DNA of 64,000 nt, taken from contig WPIO01000117.1 in assembly GCA_009760855.2 (NCBI GenBank), forward strand, positions 259,501 through 323,500, written 5' to 3'. The notes beneath the pieces are model-generated. The model made no database searches, had not been told where the DNA came from, and saw nothing but the letters and a program-made list of their open reading frames with translations. This document shows positions 34,201 through 64,000 of this stretch, piece after piece. Both the position numbers and the translations under genes were made by a program. Position 1 is the stretch's first letter; each line of letters opens with the position of its first letter. This DNA comes from Cristatella mucedo. Its lineage: Eukaryota > Bryozoa > Phylactolaemata > Cristatellidae.

Positions 34201-36270
34201 CTATTATTATTACTCTCATTTGAACCTGCTGCCAAGTTTCTTCGACTTTTTCCGGCCCGTCTTTGGCCGACCTGGGTCCGGCGGAGAACTGAATCGATGC
34301 TTTTTCGTGCTAGCAGTCACTTCCGTCGGTCGCGTTTGCGATTTGACCTCACGTGACCCCAGCGCCGTACGGCGGCTCCATGCGAGCGCTGGCGCCGCAC
34401 GTCAAACGGGCTTCGATCGCTGCGCGATCGCTGCATTCCATCGAAGCAAGTAAGCACGTCGATCGCTGTTCGATCCCAGCCACTTCGAGCGGTCGCCACG
34501 CGTTTTTAGAGCCGCCATTTTTTCTGTTGATCTAACGACGAACTTGCCGTCGCCTTTCTGGAGCTGACGGACGAAACGCTCGACGCTCGAAAGAACGATT
34601 CGTCCGTCACCTCGAAGCTCTCTGCAGCGCAGCGTTCGCCTTGCCGACGACTGTCGTTCGCGCTCTGCTCGCGCGCTCTGCTCGCTGTACGAGAAGCGAG
34701 ATCGTGGCAATCGGCGGATAAAAGAGTAGCAGTAGCAGTCCGTGGCAGCGCCGAAGTGTGACGTCTGTCCGGCTGGAGACTGGGCCAAGCAGAGTAGGCG
34801 CAGGTCGCGGACCTTGCACGAGTTCGGCACATAATTCGGCCTGCTCGGATCCTGGCCGCCGAAATGGCCGCTGCAAGCTCCAAGTTGGGCAGCTTCCGCG
34901 TCCACTCTGCGCACGCTGAACGCACTGCCAATCGGAGGACGAGCCTCGCTCCAGCCCGCTCTCGCCTTTTATTTCCGCGTAGTGCGTTTTGTCGAAGTCG
35001 GAGTCGAGTTTCTTGCCGATAGTGGATGGCGGATTCTCGTCGGCTTTGCAGGTTGCACGATCAAGATGGCAATAACGAGCTGGACGGATTAGAGATTCTG
35101 AAGAGCTGGACTCACTACTTGGAAGCAGAAAACACCACGTCGTCCAAGATTGCCTGGGACGATTTAATCAGTGAGCGATTGGCTACGAGGCCGCGCGGCG
35201 GCGGCGGCATGCGTCGGCTGCGTCGGCGGCCCCTTTTCTGGTTTGTCCGGCCGACGCAGGCCCTGAAGTGAGGGCGCATTGCGGCTCTCCAGCCGATCAG
35301 CGGAGCGGGCGACGGATGGCGCCCGCCAGCACGACGTGAGCTCCGCCCAGTTGTACTCCGCGCCGCCTACCGATCGGGCCCGCGAGTGCAGCGACACCCT
35401 GCGGAGGACGTGGAAGGCAGTTCGCTCGCGCGCAGGCAGCTGAGCGCATCGCCGTCAAGGCTCAAGGCTTGGGAAGAGCAGAGCGGCAGAGGGGGATGGA
35501 TCCGAGGGGCCTGGCTGAAGCCCCTTCTGGTCTCTTTGCTTTGACCTCGAAAGTGGCTTGCCGCCCAGCTAGCTGCGAGAGCCCAGTAAGCAGCGTCGTC
35601 AAAAATCTGCGTCGTCAACAATCTGCCAGCTTTGGCAATTCGTTTGCTAGCCGCCCGCTGAAGTCGCTCGCTTGTTGGGTGCGGCTTTGCGGCGGTGCTT
35701 TCGAATTCCTGGCGTTCCCTGGCGGGCCCAGATTCCGGCGCCTCACTGCGCACGCCCTGGATTTCCACGAACGACCTCGAAGTGTCGAGATAAACGACTC
35801 CAGAGTCGAAGGGTCGAGAGAAGTGCCGTGTACCATTACTAGCGCAGCGCCGCGAGCGGCGGAAAAGAGCTTCGCGAGCGTTCCTTTCTGAAAGAGGTCA
35901 CTACGCGATTCGCTGTGCCGCCGCTGCCACTGCCGCCATTCACGACGGCGAGCCTCCGGGGATGAGGGGGAGGGGCTAGGTGACTTATTAGGCGCTTACC
36001 ACGGTGGCCGGCCTAGCTGCGACGGCTGGCCGCCGCCGCCAGCGACGCTTACCACGGTGGCCGGCCTAGCTGCAACGGCTGGCCGCCGCCGCTAGCGGCG
36101 GCGGCGGCCAGCCGTCGCTTTTCGTTCTGAGCCGGCAAAGCTCATGCCAGTCGTCCTGTAACTTCGCTGCAGACGTTATCGACGAGATGCTCGAACGGGG
36201 AGACCGGAACAAGAACGGCTACGTGGACTACGGCGAGTACAAGCGTCTCATTCACACCAAGACGCCCTGA
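30877..36270 (+). CDS. MCFD2: MCFD2-like EF-hand cargo adaptor, four coding exons
   Basis: The gene is a homologue of multiple coagulation factor deficiency protein 2, the soluble EF-hand partner of the lectin LMAN1/ERGIC-53 in ER-to-Golgi export of glycoproteins. Exons are 30877-31037, 31329-31418, 35052-35170 and 36173-36270. All four join in frame (phases 2, 2, 1) to give about 155 residues from the first ATG or 151 from the third, close to the vertebrate length of about 146. The product has a hydrophobic signal peptide ending near VEAHA. A HIQEHLKEDFG segment follows, then EF hand 1 (DQDGNNELDGLE) and EF hand 2 (DRNKNGYVDYGE), both with full sets of calcium ligands. The ATG at 30889 has the best context (A at -3, G at +4); three in-frame ATGs lie at 30877, 30886 and 30889. 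CGREF1-like proteins are the closest alternative family. Confidence 0.88.
31200..31261. repeat. (GCC)n trinucleotide repeat in intron 1
   Basis: About 20 units of GCC/GGC lie 70 bp upstream of the exon 2 acceptor, in a 291-bp intron. It would be transcribed as (GCC)n RNA. Confidence 0.95.
31329..31418 (+). CDS. MCFD2: MCFD2-like gene, coding exon 2
   Basis: The exon is 90 bp between GTCGTCAG and CG|GTAAGC, phase 2 to phase 2. It encodes HIQEHLKEDFGMNVSVENMT followed by AEEMSYYYFR, the helix leading into EF hand 1. Confidence 0.88.
31594..31813 (-). mobile_element. tRNA-Pro-derived SINE with a lineage-B LINE tail
   Basis: On the minus strand a tRNA-Pro-like head (CTAGCGGTAGGATTATCGC, then TTTGGGT with a TGG anticodon, then GGTTCCGGGTTCAAATCCCG) passes into the lineage-B 3' end. 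That end has the CTGTTGGCTACCGAA and CGAAAGCCACTTAGG region and an ATTACATTACATT tail. The anticodon stem has mismatches, so it is not a working tRNA. Confidence 0.75.
32470..32640 (-). mobile_element. Lineage-A LINE tail nested in a lineage-B LINE
   Basis: AATAATAATAATGCACTTGA, then the complement of the lineage-A tail, then GTTAGGGGTGACATGCACAG. It is inserted between CTGTTACTTTCA and ATTACTCACTACCTC of the host LINE. Confidence 0.8.
32841..35051. other. Rest of MCFD2 intron 2
   Basis: 33040-33110 is a run of TTTACC/TTTTTGC repeats. 33500-34200 is AT-rich with nothing recognised. 34300-35000 is CpG-rich with open frames on the minus strand but no supported exon. Confidence 0.5.
35052..35170 (+). 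CDS. MCFD2: MCFD2-like gene, coding exon 3 (EF hand 1)
   Basis: The exon follows GGCTTTGCAG and ends ATCA|GTGAGC (phase 2 in, phase 1 out). It encodes LHDQDGNNELDGLEILKSW and the linker between the EF hands. Confidence 0.92.
35994..36117. repeat. 53-bp direct repeat ending in a palindrome
   Basis: The unit beginning GCTTACCACGGTGGCCGGCC is present twice (35994 and 36047). The second copy closes with an inverted repeat in which GACGGCTGGCCGCCGCCG pairs across GCTAGC. It sits 55 bp before the exon 4 acceptor of the MCFD2-like gene. Confidence 0.7.
36173..36270 (+). CDS. MCFD2: MCFD2-like gene, coding exon 4 (EF hand 2, stop)
   Basis: The acceptor CTTCGCTGCAG precedes VIDEMLERGDRNKNGYVDYG and EYKRLIHTKTP, then TGA at 36268-36270. 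Confidence 0.92.
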
Positions 36271-36441
36271 GAGAGGAAGAGAGAAGGAGAGAGAGACCGG
36301 ATCGCAGTCGCGAACGCGCAATGCGCAAGGCGGAGCCTCCTCGAGAGCCGGCGAGGGCGCCGCTCGCGTCCCAAGCGCCAGTCGAGCTGTCGAAAGCTCA
36401 CGGCGGCGGCGGCTGCGCGCGCGCGGAGGTCTCGGCGCCGA

Positions 36442-36618
36442 CAGCTCGGCCCGGCGGCGCCGCGCCCGCACCGCCAGGATGGCAGCGGCGCTCTCGGGCG
36501 TTCGCGCGGCGCGGATGCAGCCAGCGCTGTCTCTTGACGAGCTTGTCCGCTCGTCGCTCGTCAGAGGCTCGTCGTCTGCTCGTCGCTCGGAAACCCGCGC
36601 GCTCCGATCCGCGCGGCC
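36442..36618 (+). repeat. Left arm of a 177-bp inverted repeat
   Basis: The arm starts CAGCTCGGCCCGGCGGCG and ends GATCCGCGCGGCC. It is the reverse complement of 38168-38344 with about three differences. Confidence 0.85.
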
Positions 36619-36849
36619 GCACGCGGGCGAGGCGCCCGCATGCGGCTTTGGCGAGAGAGCGAGAAAGAAAGAAATTCGTCGTTGCCCGACTCCGCTGGTT
36701 CTGGCGCTGATTCGCGGCGGCCTCGGCCTGCGGCTAACCGCTAGCGGCTAACTAACCGCTGCCGCGCGAGTGGGCGTCGCAGCGAAGCGCATCCGGGCGA
36801 GCGGCGGCGGCCGCCTGTCGTTCGCATTCCCTCCTGAGCTCCTACTTCC

Positions 36850-37062
36850 GTGCTGCTCGCTACTTCAACTGCTCTCCTGACTCAGCTATGCTTCTCACTC
36901 TCTTATTTTGCTGCGTGAAATGAAGTCCTCTGTCTACCGAATGCGTAGCGAAAGCCGCTTAGGCTGTGAGTGCGCTACACAACACTCTGCTGCGTAGCAC
37001 CCAGTTCCGGTGGCTTTGTGGAGCTACAGACGGAGATACATCGCCTTACATTACATTACTCT
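36850..37062 (+). mobile_element. Lineage-B LINE 3' end
   Basis: It runs from CTACTTCAACTGCTCTCCTG through TACCGAATGCGTAGCGAAAG and CCGCTTAGGCTGTGAG to a TTACATTACATTAC tail. Confidence 0.8.
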
Positions 37063-38160
37063 CACTCGCTCGTATCATAGAAAATACGGCAAATACTTGA
37101 CGTCAAATACTTGAAGGAGACGCTCATCTGTCTATTGAATCCGCTTCTTGACCTTGCATTAGAAGGAGCAGAATAGGATGGCTGGCTGATATTGCTTTGA
37201 GACGCAGGTCGAGCGGCATGCTCTGACGCGATATCAGCCAGTAGCATTTCTGTCTATATTTGCTTCCCCATCCACCAATTCAGGAAGAAGATCGAGCACA
37301 TTTCGCTGTACACGTAGCACCTTTGACATTAATCTCTGATAACAATGACAAAATTGTCATCGATCAAGGCTTCAGCTTATGGGATCGGCCTATTGAAAAG
37401 CTATTGGAGATGAGATGTCTGCTACAGCCAAACCATAAAATTAGGGTACTGGGGATATCGTTTAGCAAGTTCGGATGAAACGGCAGCGATATGCTGCCCT
37501 GGTTTGGCCCGGGGATTAAGGCACACGCCCTTAGCGACCGAGTTCAAGGTGCTCACCTTTACGACCGAGGTCTTGATTTCGAGACCAGTTGCCTATGTGA
37601 CGCGCCTACATAGATATCGAATTCCCTTGCGGCGCAATAAAAATGAATTGTATATATTATATTATATATATATTTACTCATTCATTCATTCAATTATACA
37701 GAAGCCTACGTATGCGACTGCCTCGATTTTAAAAAGTCGTATTGTGCAGCAGATACGAGCAAGAGCTCAGCCGGATATCCAAACGAGAGCACCGCGTGTC
37801 TGCTACTCTGCTCTGCTCTGCCGCGGACGTTACCTCGGACACCAAACTCGGTCTCTGCCTGTCTTGCCACGTCTTTCCTCGACTTCTGTCTGCCTTTCTG
37901 CAAAAACATCCACATACAATATATCTGGAACAGCAAAATGCAGTAAGTGAATACTTGGCGTCCTCCTGTCTTGTGCGTGCGACAATGCCCTTAGTCGCAA
38001 GAGATAGCAACTTAATGCTCAAACTAGCACTCTTTTAATCTGCAGCGAACTGAAAACCCGCAGACGCAAGAAAGAAAAGAGGTAAATGTCAGAATAAAAA
38101 TATTGAGCACAATAAATGCCGTGCGTAATATCATGAACGTGCCGCGAACGTCAGTAATAT
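37063..38160. other. Spacer between the inverted-repeat arms
   Basis: It contains a tRNA-like segment near 37505-37590 (GGGGATTAAGGCACACGCCC, then a degraded B box) and a short AT run at 37648-37670. No exon is supported. Confidence 0.4.
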
Positions 38161-38167
38161 CATGAAC

Positions 38168-38344
38168 GGCCGCGCGGATCGGAGCGCGCGGGTTTCCGAG
38201 CGACGAGCAGACGACGAGCCTCTGACGAGCGACGAGCGGACAAGCTCGTCGAGAGACAGCGCTGGCTGCATCCGCGCCGCGCGAACGCCCGAGAGCGCCG
38301 CTGCCGCCCTGGCGGTGCGGGCGCGGCGCCGCCGGGCCGAGCTG
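38168..38344 (-). repeat. Right arm of a 177-bp inverted repeat
   Basis: It is the same length as the left arm, in opposite orientation and 1.55 kb away. Both arms can be read as the same Ala/Arg/Leu-rich frame, which is coincidental. Confidence 0.85.
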
Positions 38345-38514
38345 TGCACATCCCAAGACGCGGTCTGGCGTAAGGCTGCAGTTTAGCACTGACTTTACAG
38401 TTGACTTCCAACAACGATCTAAAAAGAAGTACATTTTCTAGTTTTCCTATATTTGACCGTTTCTTATAATCAGCCCTGCCAGCAGGCATAACGCACCAAA
38501 CATTCTATATAAAA

Positions 38515-38705
38515 AAATAACTCGCTGATTTAACAGCCCCTTGTCGTATAGCGGCAGAAGAGCCTTTACGGCTATCACCACCGCTTGCAGCGGCGATGAA
38601 GGATCGCTCACCGATGCAGGAATCGAACTCACGACCTCGCGACCAAGGTTGGGACCGAGGGCGTGAAAAGCAACCGCCTTAGCTAGTGGGACATCACGGC
38701 CTCAC
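38515..38705 (-). mobile_element. tRNA-derived SINE (Leu/Ser-like head)
   Basis: On the minus strand it has an A-box-like CTAGCTAAGGCGGTTGC, a long variable arm and a B box GAGTTCGATTCCTGC. The body has CGGTGATAGCCGTAAAGGC. It matches 19545-19740. Confidence 0.65.
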
Positions 38706-38989
38706 CAACGGTTACGGCTCGCGGTTATTGACTATAGACGCAGTACTTGTCCCCGCCAGGTCTCGAGGTTCCTTCCGATAGTCACAAACTATCGCAGGCA
38801 CTTACTGGCTTCTATCTGGCTTGCAGTTAATAAACTCGGCCCATGGGCTGGAGGTTAAAGGCTACAGCTCGCGATCGCACAGTCCGAATCCTCAAGCTCA
38901 ATCACCGACAGCGGCTGGACATTGTGTCGCAAAAAATCATCCTCTTGAACGAGCAAGCCCTGTTGCGGCAACCTCACTTCTTCCGCCGC

Positions 38990-39530
38990 TGTCGGAGTCG
39001 CGAGCACATTATAGTGTATTAGCGTATTACTTAGCGTACTACGTTTTACCTATTACGCACTACGTATTACGAGCGTATTACGCGCGAGCGCTCTCGCGTG
39101 CGCGCAGCTCTCGCTCTGAGGAATGCCGGCGCTCTTTTCTTTCCGCCGTCCCTAGACAAAATGGCGCCGCTTTCGCGGCGTCCTCGCTTTCCTCGCAGGA
39201 GTTGCCTCGAAAGACGGCGGCGGCGGCTGCGGCGGCGAGTGCGAAGACCGCAGTCGTGGCAAGTTTTCGCTTCCGTCCCAGCGTCGTACCGCATTCGAGG
39301 CAGCCACCGTCGCGGCGCCATTTTGTCTCGCTTAAAGCTGTCAGAGAGCCGGATTAATGGCCGCCTCTACGAAAAACGGCAGCTATCGGATCGCCGTCTC
39401 CGAGATCCGCAGGTCGGCGTCAGTGTCATCAGCCGAAGATTCACTCGGGCCGCTTAGCGCCGGGGGAACGACGGCGGCTCGACACGCCCGCCATTGTACA
39501 CGACATTAGGGCATTCCCGCGGCGAGGCGC
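38990..39530 (+). promoter_or_regulatory. CpG-island promoter region of the large phase-1 gene
   Basis: A row of TACTACG/ATTACG motifs (39027-39082) is followed by CpG-rich DNA with AAAATGGCGCCGC (39157), CGCCATTTTGTC (39316) and CGCCATTGT (39489). These are CCAT/ATGG-type motifs of the kind bound by YY1. No TATA box is seen. The promoter role is inferred from position and CpG density. Confidence 0.45.
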
Positions 39531-39855
39531 CTTGGATACGCGGCGGCGGCGGCGGCTGCTGCTGCTAGGTGATAGGCTGCGGATAGGTGGCGCTCGTGCG
39601 CTCTGTCGCCCCGGACTGCGCCGCCGATGTGGCGGAAGCGAGCGCCATCAATCATCGCGCCGGTCGACGGAGCTCGGCAGCGGCGCCGGCTTTTTCGTCC
39701 GCAGAGCGTCTCTGCCGCAAGCGGACGCGCGGCGCGAGAACGTCGCTCGGCGCTCGCAGCAGTGCCGCCACCGTCGGCGACGCGTCGGCTCGCCGTCCGT
39801 TAGAGGGTCGCTGCAGCGGCTACGAGCGAAGCGACACCCAGCAGCGGCGGCGGCC

Positions 39856-64000
<24,145 letters not shown>

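Overview
The window is nuclear DNA of a metazoan, most likely an invertebrate. The evidence is split genes with GT-AG introns, an MCFD2-like secretory-pathway gene, CpG-rich promoter blocks, two lineages of CR1/L2-type non-LTR retrotransposons, tRNA-derived SINEs, a decayed Polinton/Maverick (virus-derived) element, and very many (CT)n, (AT)n, (CA)n and (CCG)n microsatellites. I cannot fix the phylum. Most long open frames are microsatellite translations or shadows in GC-rich DNA and are left out.

Layout. 1-11 kb: gene-poor, microsatellite-rich, with one possible 3' coding exon (about 3.56-3.90 kb) and a hairpin at 280-345. 11-14.5 kb: a CpG island with a possible plus-strand exon (11375-11722) preceded by a 220-bp CT tract, and a compact minus-strand gene. 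That gene has a TATA box near 13.62 kb and two coding exons, and encodes a Gly/Lys/Cys-rich protein of about 44 residues. Its single intron is mostly a 21-bp minisatellite of about 44 copies. 15-22 kb: LINE and SINE copies. 22-30.3 kb: AT-rich relic of a Polinton with a disabled protein-primed DNA polymerase B on the minus strand. 30.4-36.3 kb: a complete four-exon MCFD2-like gene on the plus strand (signal peptide plus two EF hands). Its second intron holds a LINE carrying two nested insertions. 36.4-38.4 kb: a pair of 177-bp inverted repeats. 39-64 kb: a large plus-strand gene of at least nine coding exons with no family I recognise. Its first exon is 2.1 kb of disordered, acidic-tailed sequence followed by a GC-AG intron, and every intron I can place is phase 1. 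The gene runs off the end of the window.

The clearest biology is the MCFD2-like ER-Golgi cargo adaptor, the unrecognised phase-1 gene with acidic tracts (and a possible internal alternative first exon at 58386), and the Cys/Gly micro-gene. The micro-gene and the MCFD2-like gene both carry paired AACCGGTT (Grainyhead-type) palindromes exactly 11 bp apart near their 5' ends. The retroelement landscape also records SINEs that borrow the 3' ends of the resident LINEs.
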